From the NCBI GenBank assembly GCA_964604465.1, contig CAZRYZ010000018.1, positions 1 to 24,521 on the forward strand: a stretch of 24,521 nt of DNA, written 5' to 3'. Positions 1 through 9,900 of this stretch are shown here, in pieces. Within the stretch, counting starts at the first letter, position 1; every line of letters begins with the position of its first letter. The notes below the pieces were generated by a model that saw only the letters and a program-made list of their open reading frames with translations, was not told the DNA's origin and made no database searches. This DNA comes from Fluviibacter sp964604465. GTDB taxonomy: Bacteria > Pseudomonadota > Gammaproteobacteria > Burkholderiales > Rhodocyclaceae. A program made the translations under genes and the position numbers.

Positions 1-2659
1 TCTGGCGGATTTCATCGCGGATGCTGATCATGGCCTCGACAAAGCGATCGAGCTCTGCCTTCGATTCCGATTCGGTCGGTTCCACCATGATTGTGCCGGC
101 GACGGGGAAACTCACTGTCGGGGCATGGAAACCATAATCCATCAGTCGCTTGGCGATATCGATCTCGGCGATGCCGGTTGCGGCCTTAATCGGGCGGATG
201 TCGAGGATACACTCATGGGCCACACGACCATTTTTGCCGCGATAGAGCACCGGGTAGTGCGCCTGAAGGCGGTCCGCCACGTAGTTGGCATTGAGGATCG
301 CCGCCTGGGTCGCTTGCTTGATCCCGGTGCCCCCCAGCATGGCAATGTACATCCAGGAGATCGGCAGAATCGACGCGGAACCAAAAGGGGCTGCGGAAAC
401 GGCACCCTGGCCGGCATGGCTGCGATCGGCCTCGCCAGTGGCCTGAACCACGTGATCTGCCATAAAGGGTGCGAGGTGCGCCTTGAGGCCAATCGGGCCC
501 ATGCCGGGGCCGCCACCGCCGTGCGGGATGGCAAAGGTCTTGTGCAGGTTCATGTGGCTGACATCGGCCCCGATAAAGCCGGGGGCGGTCAGGCCGACCT
601 GGGCATTCAGGTTGGCGCCATCCATGTAGACCTGGCCACCATGAGTATGAACAACGTCGCAGATTTCGCGCACGGCTTCTTCAAAAACGCCGTGTGTCGA
701 TGGGTAGGTTAGCATCAGGCAGGCCAGGTCGTTGGCATGGGCCGCGGCCTTGGCCTTGAGGTCGCCAATATCGACGTTACCGTTCTCATCACAATCGACC
801 ACCACCACCTGCATGCCGGCCATCTGGGCGGTCGCCGGGTTAGTCCCGTGAGCTGATTTCGGGATCAGGCAGATATTACGGTGGGTGTCGCCGCGGCTCT
901 GGTGATAACGGGCAATGGCCACCAGGCCTGCGTACTCGCCCTGGGCGCCTGAGTTCGGTTGCATACAGACGGCGTCAAAGCCGGTAATGGTTTGCAGCCA
1001 GTCAGCCAGGCCGTTGATCATGGTCAGATAACCGGTGGCCTGATCGCGCGGGGCAAACGGGTGCATGTTGGCAAAGGCGTCCCAGGTGACGGGAATCATC
1101 TCGCTGGTGGCGTTAAGCTTCATGGTGCACGAGCCCAGCGAGATCATGGAATGATCCAGCGCCAGATCACGATTCTGGAGCGACTTCAGGTAACGCAGCA
1201 TTTCGTGCTCGGTATGGTGCGTATTGAAGACCGGATGCGTGAGAATTCGGTCAGTGCGGCAGAGGGCAGCCGGCAGAGTTGAGTCGTTTTTGCACACAGC
1301 AGCATCAAGCGCAGCGATATCAGCCGCTTTGCCAGTAATCAGGGTGAGTAGCGCAGCGACGTGATCGCGCGTCGTGGTCTCATCGCAGGTAATGCCCAGG
1401 CACGTATCCGAAACGTGCCGCAGGTTAAAGCCGGCCGCCAGTGCTGCCTGATAGACCGCCGGTGCACGTGAGCCCAGATCAATCTGGAAGGTATCGAAGA
1501 ATTGCGGTGTCGTGATCGTGATGCCGGCATCCTGCAGACCCCGGTCCAGGATGGCGGCCAGACGATGGATCCGATGGGCAATGGTCTGCAGACCTTGGGG
1601 ACCATGGTAGACCGCGTAAAGGCCGGCCATATTGGCCAGTAGCACCTGGGAGGTACAGATGTTGGAATTGGCTTTTTCGCGGCGGATATGTTGTTCGCGC
1701 GTTTGCAGGGCCATCCGGTAAGCCGTCTTGCCGCGCGCATCTTTCGAGAGCCCGATGATCCGGCCCGGCATTGACCGGACATGCGATTCGCGCGTGGCGA
1801 AGAAGGCGGCATGCGGGCCGCCAAAGCCCATGGGGACACCAAAGCGCTGGCTTGAGCCCAGGGCAATATCGGCACCCATGGCGCCTGGCGACTTGATCAG
1901 CACCTGGGCCATCAGGTCACAGGCAACAGCAACGGTAGTGCCGCTCTGACGCAGATGAGCAATCGTTTTGGTCAGATCACGAACATTGCCGCGCTCGTCC
2001 GGGTTCTGCAGCAGCGCGCCGAAGAAGGATTCGTCCTGAACCGCGGTCGGGTCGGCAACGACGAGCTCGAAACCAAAGTAAGCAGCCCGCGTGCGTACCA
2101 CATCGATGGTCTGCGGGAAGCAACCGGCATCCACGAGGAACCGGTTGGACTCGGACTTGGAAACGCGACGCGCCATGGCCATGGCTTCGGCCGCGGCAGT
2201 CGCTTCATCCAGTAGCGAGGCGTTGGCGATTTCCATGCCGGTCAGGTCCAGCACCATCTGCTGATAGTTCATCAGCGCTTCCAGACGTCCCTGGGCAATC
2301 TCGGCCTGATACGGCGTGTAGGCGGTATACCAGCCGGGGTTCTCCATGACGTTACGCAGAATCACGGCAGGTGTCAGCGTGCCGTAATAGCCCATGCCGA
2401 TGAAAGACTGATTAACAACGTTCTGGTCCGCAATGGCACGCAAGTCTGCCAGCGCCTGGTGCTCGCGGCGTGGTGGCGGCAAGGGCAGATCTTCCGGAAG
2501 ACGAATGGCTGCGGGGACAGTCTCGTTGATCAGCGCCTCTATGCTGGCCGCACCGATGACGCCCAGCATGGCCGCTGCATCCGCCTCATTGGGGCCGATG
2601 TGGCGCCCGATGAATTCGTCATTCTGTTCCAGGTCGAAGAGCGGTGTGCAGGTGGTCAT
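1..2659 (-). CDS. gcvP: Glycine dehydrogenase (decarboxylating), P-protein; C-terminus beyond the window edge
   Basis: P-protein of the glycine cleavage system: PLP-dependent decarboxylation of glycine and transfer of the aminomethyl group to the lipoyl arm of GcvH. The ATG at 2659 opens a frame with no stop to the left edge, giving 886 codons; family members are about 950-970 residues, so roughly 75 C-terminal residues are missing. The start (MTTCTPLFDLEQNDEF, then IGRHIGP) is typical of the family. The PLP-lysine motif NLHKTFAIPHGGGGPG is present, with the lysine at codon 707 (bases 539-541). The reading frame is the same at the start, at this motif and at the left edge, so no net frameshift is seen. 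It is the last visible gene of nnr-nadC-gcvT-gcvH-gcvP, 66 bp after gcvH. Its ribosome-binding site is weak. It is the long single-chain form, not split gcvPA/gcvPB. Confidence 0.97.
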   Translation of the reverse strand, partial: MTTCTPLFDLEQNDEFIGRHIGPNEADAAAMLGVIGAASIEALINETVPAAIRLPEDLPLPPPRREHQALADLRAIADQNVVNQSFIGMGYYGTLTPAVILRNVMENPGWYTAYTPYQAEIAQGRLEALMNYQQMVLDLTGMEIANASLLDEATAAAEAMAMARRVSKSESNRFLVDAGCFPQTIDVVRTRAAYFGFELVVADPTAVQDESFFGALLQNPDERGNVRDLTKTIAHLRQSGTTVAVACDLMAQVLIKSPGAMGADIALGSSQRFGVPMGFGGPHAAFFATRESHVRSMPGRIIGLSKDARGKTAYRMALQTREQHIRREKANSNICTSQVLLANMAGLYAVYHGPQGLQTIAHRIHRLAAILDRGLQDAGITITTPQFFDTFQIDLGSRAPAVYQAALAAGFNLRHVSDTCLGITCDETTTRDHVAALLTLITGKAADIAALDAAVCKNDSTLPAALCRTDRILTHPVFNTHHTEHEMLRYLKSLQNRDLALDHSMISLGSCTMKLNATSEMIPVTWDAFANMHPFAPRDQATGYLTMINGLADWLQTITGFDAVCMQPNSGAQGEYAGLVAIARYHQSRGDTHRNICLIPKSAHGTNPATAQMAGMQVVVVDCDENGNVDIGDLKAKAAAHANDLACLMLTYPSTHGVFEEAVREICDVVHTHGGQVYMDGANLNAQVGLTAPGFIGADVSHMNLHKTFAIPHGGGGPGMGPIGLKAHLAPFMADHVVQATGEADRSHAGQGAVSAAPFGSASILPISWMYIAMLGGTGIKQATQAAILNANYVADRLQAHYPVLYRGKNGRVAHECILDIRPIKAATGIAEIDIAKRLMDYGFHAPTVSFPVAGTIMVEPTESESKAELDRFVEAMISIRDEIRQ

Positions 2660-2725
2660 GTCAGGTATCCGGAGAGTCGTGTCGGAGAGGGAAGTTAGAA
2701 AACAGGCGTCAGCAATGGTCAACGA

Positions 2726-3109
2726 TTAGGCATCGGCAACGGCGAGATAGGCATCGGCGCTCATCAGGGCATCGCATTCGGCCAGATTGCTTGGCGCCAT
2801 CTTGAATAGCCAGGCGGCATAGGCGTCCTGATTAACACTTTCGGGCGCATCAGTGACGGCATCATTCACGGCCAGAACCTTGCCGCTGATCGGGGCGTAG
2901 ACATCGGCAGCCGCCTTAACCGATTCGACCACGGCGACTTCCTTGCCGGCAGCGATATCGGCGCCCACTTGCGGTAGTTCGACGAAGACGAGATCACCCA
3001 GCGCTTCCTGGGCATGATCGGTAATGCCGATCGTTACCGTGCCATCAGCTTCGACACGGACCCATTCATGGGATTCGGCATATTTCAGTTCAGCGGGTGC
3101 TTTGGACAT
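2726..3109 (-). CDS. gcvH: Glycine cleavage system H protein (lipoyl carrier)
   Basis: The small lipoylated shuttle protein that carries the aminomethyl group from GcvP to GcvT and is then reoxidised by the lipoamide dehydrogenase (L-protein). It has 127 residues, the usual length. The lipoyl site is seen as VESVKAAADVYAP with the modified lysine at residue 65. The N-terminal YAESHEWVR and the LGDLVFVELPQVG segment are family hallmarks. A clear AGGAGA ribosome-binding site lies 5 bases before the ATG. It sits between gcvT (45 bp upstream) and gcvP (66 bp downstream), and all are probably on one transcript. No L-protein gene (lpd) is present in the window, so the complex must borrow a lipoamide dehydrogenase encoded elsewhere. 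Confidence 0.97.
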   Translation of the reverse strand: MSKAPAELKYAESHEWVRVEADGTVTIGITDHAQEALGDLVFVELPQVGADIAAGKEVAVVESVKAAADVYAPISGKVLAVNDAVTDAPESVNQDAYAAWLFKMAPSNLAECDALMSADAYLAVADA

Positions 3110-3154
3110 GAGAGTCTCCTGGAGAAAGAGGAATAAAAAGAAATCAGAGGGGTG

Positions 3155-4261
3155 TCAGACCAACGACTGGCCATTACGGGCAAAGACCGGTTTGACGACC
3201 CGGGCCTTGAGTAACTTGCCGCGAATATCGACTTCGACGGTGTCGCCAATGGCGACGCCCAGCGGCAGGCGTGCCAGCGCAATCGACTGTTCTAGCGTGG
3301 GGGCAAAAGTACCGGAGGTGATTTCGCCATCACCGTGCTGCGTAACCACTTTCTGGTGGCCACGTAGCACGCCTTTGTCGAGAAGGATGAGGCCAAGAAA
3401 CTGATGACGTTGGCCCTGGCTGGCCAGCGCCTCACGACCGACAAAGTCCCGCGCATCCTTCATGGCGACGGTCCAGGCCAGACCGGCATCGAGCGGGGAG
3501 ACGGTGTCATCCATGTCGTTGCCATAGAGATTCATGCCGGCTTCCAGACGCAAGGTATCGCGTGCGCCAAGCCCGCAGGGCTTCACGCCGGCAGCGAGCA
3601 GCGCATTCCAGGCGGTTTCTGTTTCGGCGGCGGGCATCATGAGCTCGAAGCCGTCTTCGCCGGTATAGCCGGTGCGCCCGACAAACCAGTCGCCTACCGG
3701 GCACCCGAAAAATGGCCCCAGGGATTCCGTCGCCGCCTTGAGTTGGGGAAACACCTCCCAGACCTTGGCGCGGGCATTCGGTCCTTGTACGGCAATCATG
3801 CCCAGGGCAACGGCCGGACTTGGGCTAAGATCATCGCGCAGCGGTGTGATCGTCACCTGCATGCCCCAGTCTTTGGCGCAAGTCTGCATCCAGGCCAGAT
3901 CTTTTACGGCGGTGCCGGCATTCACGACGATCCGGAACTTTTCTTCGTTCTGGTAGTAGATGATCAGATCATCAATGACGGTGCCGGCCGGGGTGAGCAT
4001 GGCACTGTAGAGCGCTTTGCCCGGTTGCGTTAGTTTGGCCACATCGTTAGCGACCAGACGCGACAGAAAGGCACGCGCATCGGCACCTGTCACGTCCACG
4101 GGGCACATGTGCGAGACATCAAACATGCCGCAGTCCTGTCGCACAGCGTGGTGCTCTTCGATCTGCGAGCCGTAGTTGACCGGCATATCCCAGCCACCAA
4201 AATCAACCATGCGGGCTTGGAGGGCACGGTGGGCGTTATTCAGTAAGGTCTTTTGAGGCAT
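3155..4261 (-). CDS. gcvT: Aminomethyltransferase (glycine cleavage T protein)
   Basis: Transfers the methylene carbon from aminomethyl-GcvH to tetrahydrofolate, giving 5,10-methylene-THF and ammonia. It has 368 residues, normal for the family. Visible hallmarks are the N-terminal FGGWDMPVNYGSQIEEHHAVR, FDVSHM (residues 47-52), the folate-binding YTGEDGFEL segment, and the GNDMDDTVSPLDAGLAWTV segment followed by a C-terminal barrel domain. The ATG at 4261 has AGGGA about 8 bases upstream and starts 15 bp after the nadC stop, so it is read as part of the nnr-nadC-gcv operon. I see no glycine riboswitch aptamer before it, because nadC coding sequence runs almost to the start. Confidence 0.97.
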   Translation of the reverse strand: MPQKTLLNNAHRALQARMVDFGGWDMPVNYGSQIEEHHAVRQDCGMFDVSHMCPVDVTGADARAFLSRLVANDVAKLTQPGKALYSAMLTPAGTVIDDLIIYYQNEEKFRIVVNAGTAVKDLAWMQTCAKDWGMQVTITPLRDDLSPSPAVALGMIAVQGPNARAKVWEVFPQLKAATESLGPFFGCPVGDWFVGRTGYTGEDGFELMMPAAETETAWNALLAAGVKPCGLGARDTLRLEAGMNLYGNDMDDTVSPLDAGLAWTVAMKDARDFVGREALASQGQRHQFLGLILLDKGVLRGHQKVVTQHGDGEITSGTFAPTLEQSIALARLPLGVAIGDTVEVDIRGKLLKARVVKPVFARNGQSLV

Positions 4262-4276
4262 GTAAATTCCCTAAGT

Positions 4277-5188
4277 TCAGATGGCGGGGGTGTCCTTGAA
4301 GCGCATCGAGAGATCAATGGCGCGAACATCCTTGGTGAGGCTGCCAATCGAAATCCGGTCGACACCGGTTTCGGCAATGGCGCGAACGGTATCCAGACTG
4401 ACACCACCCGAGGCTTCGAGCTTGGCGTTGGTGCCTGTTTTGGTGGCCCAGGCATCGCGATGGGCGACGCCCTCACGCATCATCGCCAGATCAAAGTTGT
4501 CGAGAAGCAGGAAGTCGGCACCGGCGGCAAGCGCTTCGTCCAGCTCGGCGATCGATTCGACTTCGACCTGGATAAACCGGCAGCGATCCGCATGTTGCGC
4601 AGCCACTTCCTGGGCGGCTTTCACGGCTGGCGTGATGCCGCCAGCAGCGAGGATATGGTTTTCCTTGATCAGGATCGCATCCCACAGTGCCAGACGGTGG
4701 TTGCCGCCCCCGCCGACACGCACGGCATATTTCTGGGCAAAGCGGAGCCCCGGAATGGTCTTCCGGGTGTCGACGATCTGTGCCCGGGTACCAGCCACGG
4801 TAGCCACAAAAGTGGCCGTGCGTGTGGCCACTCCGGACATCAGTTGCAGAAAATTCAGGGCAGCCCGTTCGCCGGAGAGCAGGGCGCGTGATGCGCCGTG
4901 GAGTTCGCAGAGTACGGTTTCCGGGCCAACATGGTCGCCTTCATGGACGTGCCACGTGACGGTGATGGCCGGGTCGATTTCGGCAAAGCAACGGTTGAAC
5001 CAGTCAATGCCGCACACGACGGCGGGTTCGCGAACCAGTACGGTGGCAATGCTGTGATTGCCGGCGGGTACCAGCTTGGCCGTGAGGTCGCCGGCGCCGA
5101 TATCCTCCAGCAATGCCGCGTTGACGTTGCGGCCAATCTCGTCGGAGAGATCAATGGGGAAATCAAATCGGGTAGAGGCCAGCGTCAT
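4277..5188 (-). CDS. nadC: Nicotinate-nucleotide pyrophosphorylase (quinolinate phosphoribosyltransferase)
   Basis: Converts quinolinate and PRPP to nicotinate mononucleotide, CO2 and pyrophosphate, the last step specific to de novo NAD synthesis. It has 303 residues, close to the usual 280-300. Motifs seen are LNFLQLMSGVATRTATFV, the PRPP/quinolinate-binding DTRKTIPGLRFAQKYAVRVGG followed by NHR, the VEVES and LLLDNF barrel strands, and EASGGV with GVDRISIGSLTK near the C-terminus. The ATG lies 5 bp after the nnr stop codon, suggesting translational coupling. Upstream nnr repairs damaged NAD(P)H and the downstream gcv genes use NAD, so the operon has an NAD theme. nadA and nadB are not in the window. 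Confidence 0.96.
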   Translation of the reverse strand: MTLASTRFDFPIDLSDEIGRNVNAALLEDIGAGDLTAKLVPAGNHSIATVLVREPAVVCGIDWFNRCFAEIDPAITVTWHVHEGDHVGPETVLCELHGASRALLSGERAALNFLQLMSGVATRTATFVATVAGTRAQIVDTRKTIPGLRFAQKYAVRVGGGGNHRLALWDAILIKENHILAAGGITPAVKAAQEVAAQHADRCRFIQVEVESIAELDEALAAGADFLLLDNFDLAMMREGVAHRDAWATKTGTNAKLEASGGVSLDTVRAIAETGVDRISIGSLTKDVRAIDLSMRFKDTPAI

Positions 5189-5193
5189 GATGT

Positions 5194-6738
5194 TCAGATC
5201 AGCGAATTAAGTAGCGAGCGGGCGGCGAGAATGACTTCACTCGCCGTCAGGCCATAGGGGCCGTCACCGCTCTCGACGCAGACATCGGCCGCCGCACCAT
5301 GCAGCCAGATAGCAGCACAGAGGGCCTGTGCCGGTGCCATACCCTGAGCCAGTAACCCGGTGATGATGCCTGTGAGGACGTCGCCCATGCCGGCACTGGC
5401 CATCCCCGGGTTGCCGGTGGTGTTGATCCACCACTGGCCGTCGGGTGTGGCAATGATACTGCCGCAGCCCTTCAGGACGACCGTGGCCTGGTAACGGGTA
5501 GCAATGCGCTTGGCGGCCGCGATGCGATCTGCCTCGATCTCGGCGATATTGGTCGAAAGGAGTGTTGCTGCTTCACCAGGATGCGGGGTGAGCAGAGTAG
5601 GGTCTGTCCGGGTAGCGACCTGATCGGCCAGATCCGGCAAGAGGGTGAGGGCATCGGCATCCAGCACGAGGGGCCCGGCAAAGTCCAGCGCTTCGCAGAG
5701 TGTGTTCCGGGCGCAATCATCACGACCTAGCCCGGGGCCGATGCCGAGCGCGGTAAGCGGGGCTTCCAGCAGGTGAGCCGGATCACGGAACATGACTTCA
5801 GGCTGTAGAGGGTCCAGCGTTAGTGCGCCCTGGGATGGATCGCCCAGGGCTGCTGCATAGACACGACCTGCGCCAGTATGCAGTGCACTCCGAGCTGCCA
5901 GAAGCAGGGCCCCAGTCATCGAGGGGGCGCCACCGAGTAATCCGGCGCTGCCGGCATCGCCCTTATGTGCATTCAGAGCGCGCTGGGGCAGGTCATCAAC
6001 CCAGAGATCCGGGGTGTTGATAGCACCGCAACCGGAATCGTTCACCTGATCAAAAAACATGGGGGGAATATCGAGATCACAGATCTCGACCTGGCCACAA
6101 TGATCTGGGCCGTCACCTGTCAGCAGACCCGGCTTGTCGGCAATAAAGGTCAAGGTGTGGGTGGCCGTGACACAGACCGGTTGCGCCACGCCGGTGTCCC
6201 CATGGAGCCCGGAAGGCGTATCAATTGCCAGAAGGGGAATCTGGTCGAGCAGGCTCAGCGTGTTGGCGGCTTCAACCCAGGCGTCATAGGGTGCGGCGAG
6301 CGGCTGGTTAAGACCGATGCCAAACAGCCCGTCGACAATGAGGCTGAACCGATAGTGACCCTGGTCAGGAATTTCCGGGAGTAATTGGCCGCCGGCAGCC
6401 AGAAATGCGTTGTGTGCAGACAAGGCGTCCGCGGGCGTTTTGTCATTGGCCGGTAGACCGACACAGCAGCAGGCATAACCCTGTTGCATCAATCGGGTCG
6501 CGCAGACCAGTGCATCCCCCCCGTTATTGCCGGGCCCCACCAGGATCAGGATCGGGTCAGGGCGGTCCCCGGTCAACTCCTGTGCCCAGCCCGCAGCCGC
6601 CAGGCCGGCGCGTTGCATGAGATCGGGCCGGGGTTCCTGAGTAAGCGCAGCATGCTCGACAGCCCGGATAGCCTGGCTATTAAGCAAGCGGGACTGTTCA
6701 AGAACAGGTTGGGAAGAGAGAGCGATGCGGGCAGGCAC
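5194..6738 (-). CDS. nnr: Bifunctional NAD(P)H-hydrate epimerase / ADP-dependent NAD(P)H-hydrate dehydratase
   Basis: Repairs hydrated NAD(P)H. The N-terminal YjeF_N domain (about residues 20-225) interconverts the R and S epimers. The C-terminal ribokinase-like domain (about 240-510) dehydrates the S form using ADP. The N-domain shows GPGNNGGDALV (residues 68-78) and IVDGLFGIG (134-142). The C-domain shows AHKGDAGSAGLLGG (257-270), TPHPGEAATLL and GNPGMASAGMGDVLTG, with the catalytic-type Asp at 453. The total of 514 residues matches the fused form. The frame opens with GTG at 6738 and has no clear ribosome-binding site; an in-frame TTG sits about 16 codons later, so the exact start is uncertain. 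It is the first gene of the minus-strand operon leading to gcvP and is divergent from purL. The older symbol is yjeF. Confidence 0.94.
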   Translation of the reverse strand: MPARIALSSQPVLEQSRLLNSQAIRAVEHAALTQEPRPDLMQRAGLAAAGWAQELTGDRPDPILILVGPGNNGGDALVCATRLMQQGYACCCVGLPANDKTPADALSAHNAFLAAGGQLLPEIPDQGHYRFSLIVDGLFGIGLNQPLAAPYDAWVEAANTLSLLDQIPLLAIDTPSGLHGDTGVAQPVCVTATHTLTFIADKPGLLTGDGPDHCGQVEICDLDIPPMFFDQVNDSGCGAINTPDLWVDDLPQRALNAHKGDAGSAGLLGGAPSMTGALLLAARSALHTGAGRVYAAALGDPSQGALTLDPLQPEVMFRDPAHLLEAPLTALGIGPGLGRDDCARNTLCEALDFAGPLVLDADALTLLPDLADQVATRTDPTLLTPHPGEAATLLSTNIAEIEADRIAAAKRIATRYQATVVLKGCGSIIATPDGQWWINTTGNPGMASAGMGDVLTGIITGLLAQGMAPAQALCAAIWLHGAAADVCVESGDGPYGLTASEVILAARSLLNSLI

Positions 6739-6837
6739 GGTATTCTGGGTGCGAGGGAAATAGAGCGTTATTTTATCGCGATGAGGCCTTGCTTTAGTCT
6801 TTTAAAGTAGGGTTTCTGAGGGTGAGATACCGCATGA

Positions 6838-6887
6838 TTTCAATGGATTAGCGAGGTCTGTCGCCTAAGCCATTGAATCCATTGAAA
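6838..6887. repeat. 12-bp perfect inverted repeat with an extra direct copy; candidate operator
   Basis: TTTCAATGGATT (6838-6849) is exactly mirrored by AATCCATTGAAA (6876-6887), with a 26-base spacer. The core CCATTGAA occurs twice in tandem on the right (6870-6877 and 6879-6886, starts 9 bases apart) and once inverted on the left (TTCAATGG, 6839-6846). The right arm contains the TTGAAA that would be the -35 box of a purL promoter. It lies between the divergent genes nnr and purL. The arrangement looks like a binding site for a dimeric or multimeric regulator. It does not resemble the E. coli PurR box. The function is inferred. Confidence 0.55.
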
Positions 6888-6930
6888 GCGCTTGTTGGCG
6901 AGCCTATAGCGGCCCGGTGAAGCGTATAAT
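6882..6930 (+). promoter_or_regulatory. Candidate sigma-70 promoter(s) for purL
   Basis: TTGAAA (6882-6887), a 17-base spacer and TATAGC (6905-6910) form a plausible -35/-10 pair. A perfect TATAAT lies slightly downstream at 6925-6930 but has no good -35 at the right distance. Either would give a leader of about 55-75 bases before the purL ATG at 6991. The first -35 box lies inside the inverted repeat described separately, which would suit repression by occlusion. For the divergent nnr operon I see only a weak minus-strand candidate (TAAAAT, 6770-6775). Confidence 0.4.
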
Positions 6931-6990
6931 TCGACCTTCAATTTCTGTCACTTTTCCGGTGCCTGTGCGCCGGTTTTCCGGGTTCTGCTC

Positions 6991-9900
6991 ATGTCGTCTG
7001 TGATTGCCTTGCGTGGCGCTGCTGCGCTGTCCGAATTCCGTACCCAACGTCTTCTTGAGCGTCTGAAAACCGTCTGGCCTGCCGTTGCCGGGATCGAGAG
7101 CGAACACCTCTATCTGGTTGAATTGTCGGCGCCGCTGGATACGGCCGAGACCGAGCGGCTCAATGCGGTGCTAGAAGCAATGGGGCCTGCTGGTGATGTG
7201 GTTGGTTCATTGATTGTTGCCCCGCGTCTGGGCACCATCTCGCCGTGGTCATCGAAGGCCACCGATATCCTGCGTCATTGCGGTCTGGGTAATGTGATGC
7301 GCGTTGAACGTGTCACCCGTTTTGTCCCGGTTGGTAAGAAAGCGCCATCGGTGGCCGAACGTTCGGCCATGGCTGCTTTGCTGCACGATCGCATGATCGA
7401 AACTGTGCTCGAGAACGTTGCCGCCACCCATGCGCTGTTTGATCATGTGGCTCCACGCCCACTCGCGACGGTGGATATTCTGGCGGGTGGCCGGCCTGCA
7501 CTGGAGGCTGCCAACCGCGATATGGGTCTGGCGCTATCAGACGATGAAGTCGACTACCTGGTAAGCATTTTCACCGAAGCCGGCCGCAACCCGACTGATG
7601 TGGAACTGATGATGTTTGCGCAGGCGAACTCCGAGCATTGTCGCCATAAAATCTTCAATGCCGACTGGATCATTGATGGTGTGACCGAGGCCAAGTCCTT
7701 GTTCGGCATGATTCGAGACACGCACAGCAAAACGCCGCAAGGCACGATCGTGGCCTATTCGGATAACGCGGCCATCATGGAAGGTGCCGAAGTCGAGCGC
7801 TTCTATCCGCGTGCTGACGGCACCTATGGTTTCAGCAATGAACTCACGCACTATCTGGCCAAGGTGGAAACGCACAACCACCCGACAGCCATCTCCCCTT
7901 TTTCGGGGGCGGCCACCGGATCGGGCGGTGAGATCCGTGATGAAGGCGCCACGGGTAAGGGCTCCAAGCCAAAAGCCGGCCTCTGTGGTTTTACGGTTTC
8001 CAACCTGAATCTGCCCGATGCCAAGCAGCCATGGGAACGTCCGGCCAGCAAGCCGGATCGCATCGCCAGTGCGCTCGACATCATGATCGAAGGCCCGATT
8101 GGCGCCGCGGCGTTCAATAACGAATTCGGTCGCCCCAATCTTGCCGGTTATTTTCGTACCTATGAGCAGCCGGTGGGCGATATTGTCCGCGGCTATCACA
8201 AGCCCATCATGATTGCGGGTGGTGTGGGTTCGATCCAGGCCGAACAATCCTTCAAGGAAGAACGCTTCGAACCGGGCACACTATTTGTGCAGCTCGGCGG
8301 CCCCGGTATGCTGATTGGCCTGGGGGGCGGTGCTGCCTCGTCGATGGCCTCTGGGAGTAACCAGGCCGACCTGGATTTTGCCTCCGTTCAACGGGGCAAC
8401 CCGGAAATCGAACGCCGGGCGCAGGAAGTTATCGATCGTTGCTGGCAGCTGGGTACAGATAACCCGATTCTCTCGGTGCACGATGTGGGTGCGGGTGGTT
8501 TATCGAATGCCATGCCGGAACTGGCCCACTCGGGGGGCGTGGGTGCCCGCTTCGAACTCCGTGCCATCCAGAGCGAAGATCCGGGCATGAGCCCGGCGGA
8601 ACTTTGGTGTAATGAAGCGCAGGAGCGTTACGTGCTGGCGATTGCCCCCAAGGATCTGGAGCGCTTCGCAGCCATGTGTGAGCGCGAGCGTTGCCCCTTT
8701 GCCGTTGTCGGTACGGCCACTGCGGAAGGGCAACTGATTGTCAGCGATAGCCTGTTTAACAACCATGCAGTCGACATGTCGATGCAGGCACTGCTCGGTA
8801 AGCCGCCGCGCATGACGCGTGACGTCAAGCATGAGACAGAAGTGGACGTCGCCTTGGATACGGACGCCGTTGAGCTTAAGGAAGCCGTCTATCGCGTGAT
8901 GCGTCTACCGACGGTGGCTGATAAGTCCTTCCTTATTACCATTGGCGATCGCAGCGTCGGCGGTCTGACCGCGCGTGATCAGATGGTTGGCCCGTGGCAG
9001 GTACCGGTGGCTGATGTTGCTGTCACGGCGATGGGTTACAACACCCGTCTGGGTGAAGCCTTTGCGATGGGCGAGCGCACGCCGGTTGCCGTGCTGGACG
9101 CTCCAGCTTCGGGCCGCATGGCCGTGGGTGAGGCGCTGACCAATCTGGCCGCAGCTCGTATCGCCACCATGGCCGACATCAAGCTCTCCGCCAATTGGAT
9201 GGCGGCCGCCGGTGCACCGGGTGAAGATGCCCGTCTCTTTGATACCGTCAAGGCCGTATCCGATTTGTGCCAGGCGCTGGACGTATCCATCCCGGTGGGC
9301 AAAGACTCGCTGTCGATGCGGACGCGTTGGGATGACCATGGCAAAACCGAAGAAGTCGTCTCGCCGCTCTCGCTGATTGTGACGGCCTTTGCCCGGGTGC
9401 CCGATATTGCACAAACGCTCACGCCGGAACTCGACCGCGACGTGGCCGATAGTGAACTGATTCTGATCGATCTGGGCAATGGCAAGAACCGCCTCGGCGG
9501 TTCGGCGCTGGCACAGGTCTTCAATGCCACTGGTGACGACGCCCCGGATGTGGATGACCCCAAACAGCTCAAGGCCTTCTATGCCGCGATCCAGTCGCTG
9601 AATGAAGATGGTCTGCTGCTGGCCTATCACGACCGCTCGGACGGGGGGCTCTTGGCTGCGGCCGCCGAAATGGCCTTCGCCTCGCATTGTGGCGTTACGA
9701 TCAACGCCGATATCCTCTGTGTGGATCCGATGGATCAGGACACGGATTACGACAAGAAGCCCGGTATCCTGCAGGGCCGCCGCAATGAAAAGCTGCTACG
9801 TGTGCTATTCAGCGAAGAGCTCGGGGCGTTGATCCAGGTGCGCCGGAGTGACCGTGAAGCGGTCATGGCTCGTCTACGGACCCATGGTTTGTCACGTTAT

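Noticed and set aside
125..712. Long plus-strand open frame (and others at 959-1282 and 1955-2215)
   Set aside because: These lie entirely inside gcvP on the opposite strand. The minus-strand frame encodes conserved GcvP motifs throughout, so the plus-strand frames are shadows.
4262..4276. Glycine riboswitch before gcvT
   Set aside because: Only 15 bp separate nadC from gcvT, and I saw no tandem aptamer-like sequence in the nearby nadC end or upstream of nnr.
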